This document shows positions 26,268 through 32,417 of a DNA stretch of 43,795 nucleotides, piece by piece. The DNA lies in the NCBI RefSeq assembly GCF_029977985.1, contig NZ_JARKOT010000067.1:1-43795 (forward strand), given 5' to 3'. Source of the DNA: Propioniciclava sp. (GTDB lineage Bacteria; Actinomycetota; Actinomycetes; Propionibacteriales; Propionibacteriaceae). How positions within the stretch are numbered: position 1 is the first letter of the stretch; each line of letters starts with the position of its first letter. A program made the position numbers and the translations under genes. The notes under the pieces were generated by a model. It worked only from the letters and a program-made list of their open reading frames with translations. It made no database searches and was not told the DNA's origin.

Positions 26268-26292
26268 CGGACGCGACCGGCTCGCTTACCAT
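26264..26292 (+). promoter_or_regulatory. Promoter of the TIGR03960 gene, leaderless arrangement
   Basis: CTGACG (26264-26269; CTGA overlaps the mrpG stop), a 17-bp spacer and TACCAT (26287-26292). The ATG at 26302 is 9 nt further on and has no Shine-Dalgarno sequence, so transcription probably starts at or a few bases before the start codon. Confidence 0.55.
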
Positions 26293-26301
26293 GGGCCCCC
26301 T

Positions 26302-28257
26302 ATGACCGCGACATCCCGACGCGCCCCGGCCGGCGCCGACAGCCTGTTCCCGCTCCTCGAGCCGTTGCTCGGGCGGGTGGCCAAGCCGATCCAGTACGTG
26401 GGTGGCGAGGTGAACTCCGTCACCAAGCCGTGGGATGAGTGCGACGTGCGCTGGTGCCTCATGTACCCCGACGCCTACGAGGTGGGTCAGCCGAACCAGG
26501 GGGTCGCGATCCTCTACGAGGTGCTCAACGAGGCCGAGGGCGTCCTCGCCGAGCGGACGTACTCCGTGTGGCCCGACCTGGCGGCGCTGCTGCGCGAACA
26601 CGACCTGCCGCAGTTCACCCTCGACAACCATCGGCCGGTCGGCGCCTTCGACGTCCTCGGGGTGAGCTTCTCGACCGAACTCGGCTACACGAACCTGCTC
26701 GAGGCACTCGACCTGGCGCGGATCCCGCTGCATGCCGCCGACCGGGGCGTCGACGACCCGCTCGTCGTCGCCGGTGGGCACGCGGCGTTCAACCCCGAAC
26801 CCATCGCCGACTTCATCGACGCCGCCGTCATCGGAGACGGCGAAGAGGCGTCGCTGCGGGTGAGCGAGATCATCCGCGGCTGGAAGGCGGAGGGGCGACC
26901 GGACGGGCGCGACGGCGTCCTGCTGCGGCTGGCTGCCGAGGGCGTCGCGTACGTGCCGCGGTTCTACGACGTGACCTATACCGAAGACGGTCGTATTCAG
27001 CGGGTGGCGCCGAACCGTGTGGGGGTGCCGTTCAGCGTGGCCAAACACACGCTCATGGACCTCGACGCGTGGCCCTACCCGAAGGCTCCGATCGTGCCAA
27101 TCGCCGAGACGGTGCACGAGCGGTACTCGGTGGAGATCTTCCGCGGCTGCACCCGCGGCTGCCGGTTCTGTCAGGCGGGCATGATCACGCGACCGGTGCG
27201 CGAACGGAACATCGAGACCATCGGCACGATGGTGGCCGGCGGGCTGGCGGCGACCGGCCTGGAGGAGGTCGGATTGCTGTCGCTCAGCTCGGCCGACCAC
27301 TCCGAGATCGCCGAGGTGACCCGAGAGCTCGCCGACCGTTATGAGGGTACGAACGTATCCCTGTCGCTGCCGAGCACGCGGGTGGACGCCTTCAACATCG
27401 ACCTCGCCAACGAGCTCTCCCGTAACGGACGCCGTTCAGGCCTCACGTTCGCGCCCGAGGGTGGCTCGGAGCGGATGCGGAAGGTCATCAACAAGATGGT
27501 CACCGAGGACGACCTCATCCACACCGTCGCGACCGCGTTCGGCAACGGGTGGCGCCAGGTGAAGCTGTACTTCATGTGCGGCCTGCCCACCGAGACCGAC
27601 GAGGACGTGTTGGCGATCGCCGACATGGCCGCCCGGGTGATCGAGACCGGCCGGCAGGCGGCCGGCTCGCGCGACATCCGGTGCACGGTGAGCATCGGCG
27701 GCTTCGTGCCCAAGCCGCACACGCCCTTCCAGTGGGCCGCCCAGGCGTCGGCGGAGACGATCGACCACCGGCTCATGACGCTGCGCGACGCGATCCGCGC
27801 CGACAAGCGCTACGGGCGTGCCATCGGCATGCGCTACCACGATGGGCGTCCGGGGGTGATCGAAGGCCTGCTGTCGCGGGGCGATCGCCGTGTCGGGGCC
27901 GTCATCGAAGCGTGCTGGCGGTCTGGCGGGCGCTTCGACGGGTGGAGCGAGCACTTCAGCTATGACCGCTGGGTGGCCGCGTGCGAGGTGGGGCTGGCGG
28001 GGACGGGCGTCGACCTCGATTGGTACACCACCCGCGAGCGCGACTACGCAGAGGTCCTGCCGTGGGATCACCTCGACTCCGGCCTGGACCGTGACTGGCT
28101 GTGGGAGGACTGGCAGGACGCGCTCGACGAACAGCCGGTCGAGGACTGTCGCTGGACGCCGTGCTACGACTGCGGCGTGTGCCCCCAGCTCGACACAGCC
28201 ATCCAGATCGGCCCGACGGGCAAGCACCTCCTGCCGATCACCCCCGTGCTCCGCTGA
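26302..28257 (+). CDS. TIGR03960-family B12-binding radical SAM protein
   Basis: A 651-residue protein. The first ~230 residues resemble a cobalamin-binding-type domain (VLGVSFSTELGYTNLLEAL, PLVVAGGHAAFNPEPIADF), followed by a radical SAM core with cluster cysteines C283-x3-C287-x2-C290 in RGCTRGCRFCQAG. The C-terminus has a further Cys set (TPCYDCGVCPQLDTAIQ), a possible auxiliary cluster or metal site. The family is conserved but its reaction is unknown; it is usually beside or fused to a TIGR03936 protein and near RNase E/G, hinting at RNA modification. Here that partner lies 3.3 kb downstream. The frame extends upstream into mrpG, but the promoter supports ATG 26302. Confidence 0.92.
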   Translation: MTATSRRAPAGADSLFPLLEPLLGRVAKPIQYVGGEVNSVTKPWDECDVRWCLMYPDAYEVGQPNQGVAILYEVLNEAEGVLAERTYSVWPDLAALLREHDLPQFTLDNHRPVGAFDVLGVSFSTELGYTNLLEALDLARIPLHAADRGVDDPLVVAGGHAAFNPEPIADFIDAAVIGDGEEASLRVSEIIRGWKAEGRPDGRDGVLLRLAAEGVAYVPRFYDVTYTEDGRIQRVAPNRVGVPFSVAKHTLMDLDAWPYPKAPIVPIAETVHERYSVEIFRGCTRGCRFCQAGMITRPVRERNIETIGTMVAGGLAATGLEEVGLLSLSSADHSEIAEVTRELADRYEGTNVSLSLPSTRVDAFNIDLANELSRNGRRSGLTFAPEGGSERMRKVINKMVTEDDLIHTVATAFGNGWRQVKLYFMCGLPTETDEDVLAIADMAARVIETGRQAAGSRDIRCTVSIGGFVPKPHTPFQWAAQASAETIDHRLMTLRDAIRADKRYGRAIGMRYHDGRPGVIEGLLSRGDRRVGAVIEACWRSGGRFDGWSEHFSYDRWVAACEVGLAGTGVDLDWYTTRERDYAEVLPWDHLDSGLDRDWLWEDWQDALDEQPVEDCRWTPCYDCGVCPQLDTAIQIGPTGKHLLPITPVLR

Positions 28258-28313
28258 CCCGATGGCGTCCCGCCCAGGGGGACGAGGGTAGTGAAACTGA
28301 ATCCGCTAGTGAA

Positions 28314-28330
28314 GCGCGCAAAATGCGCGC
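28314..28330 (+). terminator. Hairpin between TIGR03960 and DoxX genes
   Basis: Perfect 7-bp stem GCGCGCA / TGCGCGC with loop AAA, about 57 bp after the TIGR03960 stop. It may be a terminator or a structure in the leader; no T-run follows. Confidence 0.4.
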
Positions 28331-28336
28331 CTCCTC

Positions 28337-28367
28337 ATACCGGGTATACGTATCAGCACACTACACT
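28337..28367 (+). promoter_or_regulatory. Palindromes and -10 box upstream of the DoxX gene
   Basis: Two adjacent symmetric sites, ATACC-G-GGTAT (28337-28347) and ATACGTAT (28346-28353), precede a TACACT -10 box at 28362-28367. They cover the -35/spacer region, an operator-like position. The region is AT-rich compared with its surroundings. The ATACGTAT core is shared with the LacI-type site at 41221. Confidence 0.45.
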
Positions 28368-28421
28368 GCGGAGGGGAGCGGGTCGCTCCGCAGGCCCGCC
28401 GCACAGAAAGGGGCTGGTCCC

Positions 28422-29006
28422 ATGTCCAGTAGGGAGTCGAGCGACGAACGCGTCCGTTCGGACTTCCTGTACCAGGAGGACATCGTCACGTCTCCTGGCG
28501 TCCGCAAGCTCCTCGCCGTGGCGAGGATCGTCCTCGGCTTCTTCTTCTTGTGGCCGTTCCTCGACAAGCTGTTCGGTCTCGGGTATGCGACGCCCGTCGG
28601 TCAGGGATGGATCGCCGGGACGCCGCCGGCGCAGGGCTTCATCGGGCGGATCGAGAACCCGCTCGGAACGATCCTGCAACCGATCTTCGGCAACCCGTTC
28701 GGCGACTTCCTGTTCATGTTCGGCCTGTTCGGCATCGGCATCGCGATGATCTTCGGTGCGGGCCTCAAGATCGCCGCGTGGGGCGGCACTCTCCTCGTCC
28801 TGCTGATGTGGCTCTCCGAACTTCCGTTCGCCCAGACGGCGATGGTCGACGGGCAGCTGGTGCGCGGCGCCACGAACCCGTTCCTCGACGACCACTGGCT
28901 CGAGGCGCTGATCCTGCTGATCTGCGCGTACACGTTGTCCGGTGACACGTGGGGCGTCGGGAAAACCTGGGCGCGCATCACCAACCACAACAGGTTCCTG
29001 CGCTGA
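28422..29006 (+). CDS. DoxX-family membrane protein
   Basis: A 194-residue protein with four helices (about 27-47, 85-110, 113-132 and 150-168). ARIVLGFFFLWPFLDKLFGLGYAT and the GWIAGTPPAQGFI loop match actinobacterial DoxX-like proteins. Members are linked to quinone or thiol redox chemistry in the membrane, but the role of this subgroup is not established. Start ATG 28422 has AAAGGGG 9 nt upstream. The gene appears monocistronic, bounded by a palindromic promoter region upstream and an 18-bp hairpin 6 bp after the stop. Confidence 0.82.
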   Translation: MSSRESSDERVRSDFLYQEDIVTSPGVRKLLAVARIVLGFFFLWPFLDKLFGLGYATPVGQGWIAGTPPAQGFIGRIENPLGTILQPIFGNPFGDFLFMFGLFGIGIAMIFGAGLKIAAWGGTLLVLLMWLSELPFAQTAMVDGQLVRGATNPFLDDHWLEALILLICAYTLSGDTWGVGKTWARITNHNRFLR

Positions 29007-29011
29007 AACCA

Positions 29012-29055
29012 CCTCGGGCGGTGCGGCTGCCGCCGGCCAGCCGCGCCGCCCGAGG
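29012..29055 (+). terminator. Long GC hairpin after the DoxX gene
   Basis: An 18-bp stem (CCTCGGGCGG-TGC-GGCTG with CAGCC-GCG-CCGCCCGAGG, one T-G wobble) and an 8-nt loop, 6 bp after the stop. A weak ATTG follows, so it would be a U-poor actinobacterial terminator. Confidence 0.75.
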
Positions 29056-29138
29056 ATTGCCCCACCCTCGGCGGACGACGCCAGAGGGGCCAGCCGGCCC
29101 GATAGTCTGGTCTCCGCAACACTGCGAGAGGAGACGAC

Positions 29139-30059
29139 ATGTCCGCGCCAGAGGTGCTCTGCCTGGGTGAAGCCCTGATCGATGTGGTCGCGACCGGCGA
29201 CCGAACGAACGAGCACGTGGGCGGCAGTCTCCTCAACGTTGCGGCCGGCGTGGCCAACCTGGAGCACCCGGCGAGCATCTGCGCTTGGTGGGGCAAGGAT
29301 GAGCGCGGCGACCGCCTCGCCGCCTGGGCCGGTGATGCCAGCGTCACCGTCGTGCCCGGCACCGATTCCGCCGAGAAGACGGCCGTCGCCTATGCCCGCC
29401 TCGACGACGAGGGTAAGGCCACCTACGCGTTCGACCTCACGTGGGCTGTCCCCGACATCCCGGATCTCGACCGGTACGGCCACCTGCACACGGGGAGCAT
29501 CGCCGCCACCCTCGAGCCGGGGGGCACCCAGGTCGTCGCCGTGGCGTCCTCGGTGCGCGACCGCGCGACCGTGTCCTACGACCCCAACATCCGGCCGGCC
29601 CTCATGGAGTCGCCCGAGGCCGTGCTGGGGCGGGTGGAGCAGTTGATCGCCTTGTCCGACGTCGTGAAGGCCAGCGACGACGACATCGCCTGGTTGTACC
29701 CCGACGAGCCGCTCGAGGATGTGCTGCGTCGCTGGGTGGCGTCGGGGCCGGTCCTGGCGGTCGCGACGCGTGGCCCCGTGGGCGCCACCGCCGTCCTGCG
29801 CGGCGACGACGAGGCACACACGGTGCCGCAGACGGCCACGGCGACGGGGGATACCGTGGGCGCGGGGGACTCCTTCATGGCGGGCCTCATCTCCGGGCTG
29901 CTGGACGCCGGGCTGCTCGGATCCGCCGCGGCGCGTGCGAAGCTTCGTGAGGCCACGTACGCAGAGGTCGAGCCCGCACTCGAACGGGCACTGGGCACGT
30001 CGGGGGTCACGGTGATGCACAACGGCGCGTACGCGCCGACGCGCGCCGAACTCTCCTGA
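29139..30059 (+). CDS. PfkB-family carbohydrate kinase, probable fructokinase
   Basis: Ribokinase-fold sugar kinase of 306 residues. The N-terminal substrate region CLGEALIDVVATG and GGSLLNVAAGVANL, the TVSYDPNIRPALM block and the anion-hole/catalytic signature DTVGAGDSFMAGLISG (catalytic Asp in GAGD) are all present. The sequence is closest in character to fructokinases, but PfkB specificity is hard to read. If correct it would convert fructose from the GH32 operon at 36-42 kb into fructose phosphate. ATG 29139 follows GAGAGGAG. A TAGTCT at 29103 could be its -10. It converges with the Eis-like gene across 29 bp. Confidence 0.88.
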   Translation: MSAPEVLCLGEALIDVVATGDRTNEHVGGSLLNVAAGVANLEHPASICAWWGKDERGDRLAAWAGDASVTVVPGTDSAEKTAVAYARLDDEGKATYAFDLTWAVPDIPDLDRYGHLHTGSIAATLEPGGTQVVAVASSVRDRATVSYDPNIRPALMESPEAVLGRVEQLIALSDVVKASDDDIAWLYPDEPLEDVLRRWVASGPVLAVATRGPVGATAVLRGDDEAHTVPQTATATGDTVGAGDSFMAGLISGLLDAGLLGSAAARAKLREATYAEVEPALERALGTSGVTVMHNGAYAPTRAELS

Positions 30060-30088
30060 TCCACCCGCCAGCCACCGGGCTCCCGGCC

Positions 30089-31345
30089 TCAGAAGCCGGC
30101 CGTGTTGTGCGCCGGGGCGTCGGTGCGGAAGAGATGGCCCAGGGCGGCGACGGCGTCCTTGGGACCGTTGATCTGCCCCGCCGCCCTGAGCGTGCGGGCG
30201 TCGACGAGTCCGAAGTAGAGGCTTGCGAGGGCGCGCACGTCCAGCTCGATGGTGGGGTGGGCGGCGGATGGTGTCACCTCCGCGACGCCGTCCCGCACGT
30301 GCACAGCGTAGCTCCCCGCTGCGTGCCCGAGGCGGTCGTCGACGCTGAACGCGGCGTCACCGTCGGCGTCGAAGCCGCGGGCGGCGAGGGCCGCGGCGAC
30401 GTCGAGGACACGCAGCCAAGTGAAGTCGCCCGCCCCGGTGATCTTCAGCAGGCGCGGGTTGGGCAGCGCCCACGGCAGCGCCGAATCGGGTGCCAACCGG
30501 CGGATCTCCACCTTCTCGGTGAGGTCGATCGACGCCAGGAACCGCCACAACCCCAACTCGGCCGCCCCGGTGAGCGCCAGCAGATCCCGGACGCGCACCA
30601 CGCCGTTCTCGCCGTCCACGGAATAGGCGACCACGCCGTCGGGCGCACCGGCGGCATCCAGGTGCACCGCAGCGCGCATGCCCTTGTCCGGGCCGCCTTT
30701 GTCGTAGTCCCACCGGCCGCTCAAGTAGGCGTCGTAGAACGCGAGCCGCTGGTGCGACCCACGGTGGGTGGCGTGGAAGGCGTCGAAAACCTGCCGCCGC
30801 ACCGCCACGGACGTCTCCGGGGCGATGAGTTCGACGCGGCCGGTCACGGGCCGGGTGAGGGCGAACCGCGGCCCCGAGTCAAGTTCAGCCTTCGTGTACG
30901 AGGTCGCCACGCCGAAGCCGAACCGGCCGTAGATGCCGCCCTCGGACACCGTCAGCGCGGCGAGGGCGATCCCGTCGGCCTTGGCCCGCTCGAGCGCGGT
31001 GCTCATCATGGCCGTGAGGATGCCGCGCCGCCGGTGCGTGGGGCGCACGGTGACGTCGGTGATGAAGCACGCAGGCGTGAGGCGCCCACCGCCGGTGTTG
31101 ATCGTCTGCGTGGTGGTGGCGAAGGTACCCACCGGCGTGTGGGCTCCCAGGCTGAACTCCGACGCCGGCGCGTAGGCGCCGGCGAGCAGCCAGCCGTCAC
31201 GGGACACCTCGTCGCGCCAGCGGGTCAGCGATTCGTCGGAGGCCTGGTCCTGCAGGAAGCCGATGCCGGCCGCGTCGAACCAGCCGCGAAGGTCCTCGGT
31301 CGGGCCGTTCGGCACCTCGAAACGGCGATACGTGATGTCGTTCAC
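30089..31345 (-). CDS. Eis-like GNAT acetyltransferase
   Basis: A 418-residue protein of the Eis family: an N-terminal GNAT domain with acetyl-CoA motif VTVRPTHRRRGILTAMM (about 90-106), a second degenerate GNAT region (about 170-300) and a C-terminal SCP2-like domain (about 310-418), ending in a conserved aromatic carboxylate (Phe). Family members acetylate amines, and the mycobacterial one modifies aminoglycosides at several positions; the natural substrate here is unknown. The frame extends to 31408, but GTG 31345 lies 8 nt after TAGGCT and gives the usual length. It is divergent from the TIGR03936 gene across a symmetric intergenic region. Confidence 0.88.
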   Translation of the reverse strand: MNDITYRRFEVPNGPTEDLRGWFDAAGIGFLQDQASDESLTRWRDEVSRDGWLLAGAYAPASEFSLGAHTPVGTFATTTQTINTGGGRLTPACFITDVTVRPTHRRRGILTAMMSTALERAKADGIALAALTVSEGGIYGRFGFGVATSYTKAELDSGPRFALTRPVTGRVELIAPETSVAVRRQVFDAFHATHRGSHQRLAFYDAYLSGRWDYDKGGPDKGMRAAVHLDAAGAPDGVVAYSVDGENGVVRVRDLLALTGAAELGLWRFLASIDLTEKVEIRRLAPDSALPWALPNPRLLKITGAGDFTWLRVLDVAAALAARGFDADGDAAFSVDDRLGHAAGSYAVHVRDGVAEVTPSAAHPTIELDVRALASLYFGLVDARTLRAAGQINGPKDAVAALGHLFRTDAPAHNTAGF

Positions 31346-31353
31346 GGGCGCCC

Positions 31354-31359
31354 AGCCTA
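31354..31359 (-). promoter_or_regulatory. -10 box of the Eis-like gene
   Basis: TAGGCT on the minus strand, 8 nt upstream of GTG 31345; no Shine-Dalgarno sequence, so leaderless initiation is likely. Confidence 0.5.
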
Positions 31360-31390
31360 GGGGGTAACGGCAGGAGGACCGTCGACGTGA

Positions 31391-31474
31391 GGCCACGTTC
31401 ACACTCAACGCAGCCTTGCGACGCCATGCTGCCTCGTGCGTCGTGACCGCACCTGCCTGAGTGTGAAGCTGGCC
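31391..31474. repeat. Long inverted repeat in a divergent promoter region
   Basis: Arms GGCCACGTTCACACTCA (31391-31407) and TGAGTGTGAAGCTGGCC (31458-31474) are complementary at 15 of 17 positions, with a 10-bp exact core TTCACACTCA / TGAGTGTGAA, around a 50-bp spacer. Each arm lies about 40-46 bp from the start codon on its side, next to the expected -35 of the Eis-like gene and of the TIGR03936 gene. Confidence 0.65.
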
Positions 31475-31500
31475 GCACCTGAAGGCCGAGACTCAGCCGG

Positions 31501-31506
31501 TAGGGT
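31501..31506 (+). promoter_or_regulatory. -10 box of the TIGR03936 gene
   Basis: TAGGGT, 7 nt upstream of GTG 31514. A possible -35, CCTGAA (31478-31483, 17-bp spacer), abuts the right arm of the inverted repeat. Confidence 0.45.
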
Positions 31507-31513
31507 GCCCACC

Positions 31514-32230
31514 GTGACGCCGCGTCAACAACCTGAACAACAGGCCCCGCCGGTGCAGAAGCTGAACGTCCGCTACGCCAAGCGCGGCCGCGCGCGGTTC
31601 ACGAGCCACCGCGACTTCAGCCGCGCCTTCGAGCGCGCCCTCCGCCGCGCGGGCATCCCGATGGCGTACAGCTCGGGGTTCAACCCTCACCCGCGCATCA
31701 GCTTCGCCAACGCGGCGCCCACCGGAGCCGCCACGGAGGCCGAGTACCTTGAGATCGGCCTGCGCGAGCGACGAGACCCAGACGCCGTCCGCGCCGACCT
31801 CGCCGCCGCCATGCCCGACGGGCTACTCATCCTCGATGTCGTGGACGCCGTCCCCGGAGGGCTGGCCGACGCCCTCCAGACCTCCTCCTGGCACATCGCC
31901 TTGCCCGACGTGCCGCCCGCTGTTCTCGGCCGTGCTGTCACGGCGTTCCTCGCCGCCGACGCGATCGAGGTCGAGCGCATGACCAAGAACGGGCTGCGCA
32001 CGTTCGACGCTCGGGCGGCCGTACTCCGGCTGAGGCAGTCCGCGGGCGGACTCGACCTCGTCTCGGCCCAAGGAACTCCGCTGGTGCGGCCGGACGACGT
32101 CGTCGCCGCGCTCCGGAAAGTGGCACCGGACTTCGCCCCCGGCCAGCCCCCGCTGCTCACCCGGACCGCGCAGGGCAGGTGGGACGGAGACCGCATCGTG
32201 GGACCGTTCGAGGCACACCACGACACCTGA
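31514..32230 (+). CDS. TIGR03936-family (DUF2344) radical-SAM-associated protein
   Basis: A 238-residue protein. The N-terminal block KLNVRYAKRGRARFTSHRDFSRAFERALRRAGIP followed by SSGFNPHPRISFANA is diagnostic of DUF2344/TIGR03936. It has no cluster-binding cysteines and is thought to work with TIGR03960 radical SAM proteins, to which it is fused or adjacent in many genomes; the basic N-terminus would suit nucleic-acid binding. The frame reaches 31436, but GTG 31514, 7 nt after a -10, gives the family's usual start. RNase E/G follows after a 187-bp leader, as in many actinobacteria. Confidence 0.9.
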   Translation: MTPRQQPEQQAPPVQKLNVRYAKRGRARFTSHRDFSRAFERALRRAGIPMAYSSGFNPHPRISFANAAPTGAATEAEYLEIGLRERRDPDAVRADLAAAMPDGLLILDVVDAVPGGLADALQTSSWHIALPDVPPAVLGRAVTAFLAADAIEVERMTKNGLRTFDARAAVLRLRQSAGGLDLVSAQGTPLVRPDDVVAALRKVAPDFAPGQPPLLTRTAQGRWDGDRIVGPFEAHHDT

Positions 32231-32248
32231 GTGGGGATATCGCCCCAC
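32231..32248 (+). terminator. Hairpin directly after the TIGR03936 stop
   Basis: GTGGGG / CCCCAC stem of 6 bp around ATATCG, starting at the base after the stop codon. A short stem, so a weak terminator or attenuator ahead of the RNase E/G leader. Confidence 0.35.
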
Positions 32249-32386
32249 CGTGTGGCACTATGGAGCCCACGGCAGGACGCGATCCCGCGGCCCGCCCGGG
32301 CGCAGGCCGCGACGAGGACACTCGACCGCGGCAGCACCCCAGGAACAGGCTTTGTCGCCCGCGATCCCAGATCCGGCGACCGTTCG

Positions 32387-32412
32387 ACGGCGGGCTGCCG
32401 CCGTGTGAGGAG
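32387..32412 (+). promoter_or_regulatory. Hairpin next to the RNase E/G ribosome-binding site
   Basis: ACGGCGG-gctg-CCGCCGT (32387-32404) is a perfect 7-bp stem ending 3 nt before the AGGAG (32408-32412) that serves ATG 32418. The leader is GC-rich over the whole 32249-32417 interval. RNase E autoregulates through its own 5' leader in well-studied bacteria, so this structure is a candidate control element. Confidence 0.45.
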
Positions 32413-32417
32413 AGCAC

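Noticed and set aside
30083-30099. Bidirectional terminator between the PfkB and Eis-like genes
   Set aside because: CCGGC/GCCGG is only 5 bp and includes the Eis-like stop codon in its loop; not strong enough to annotate.
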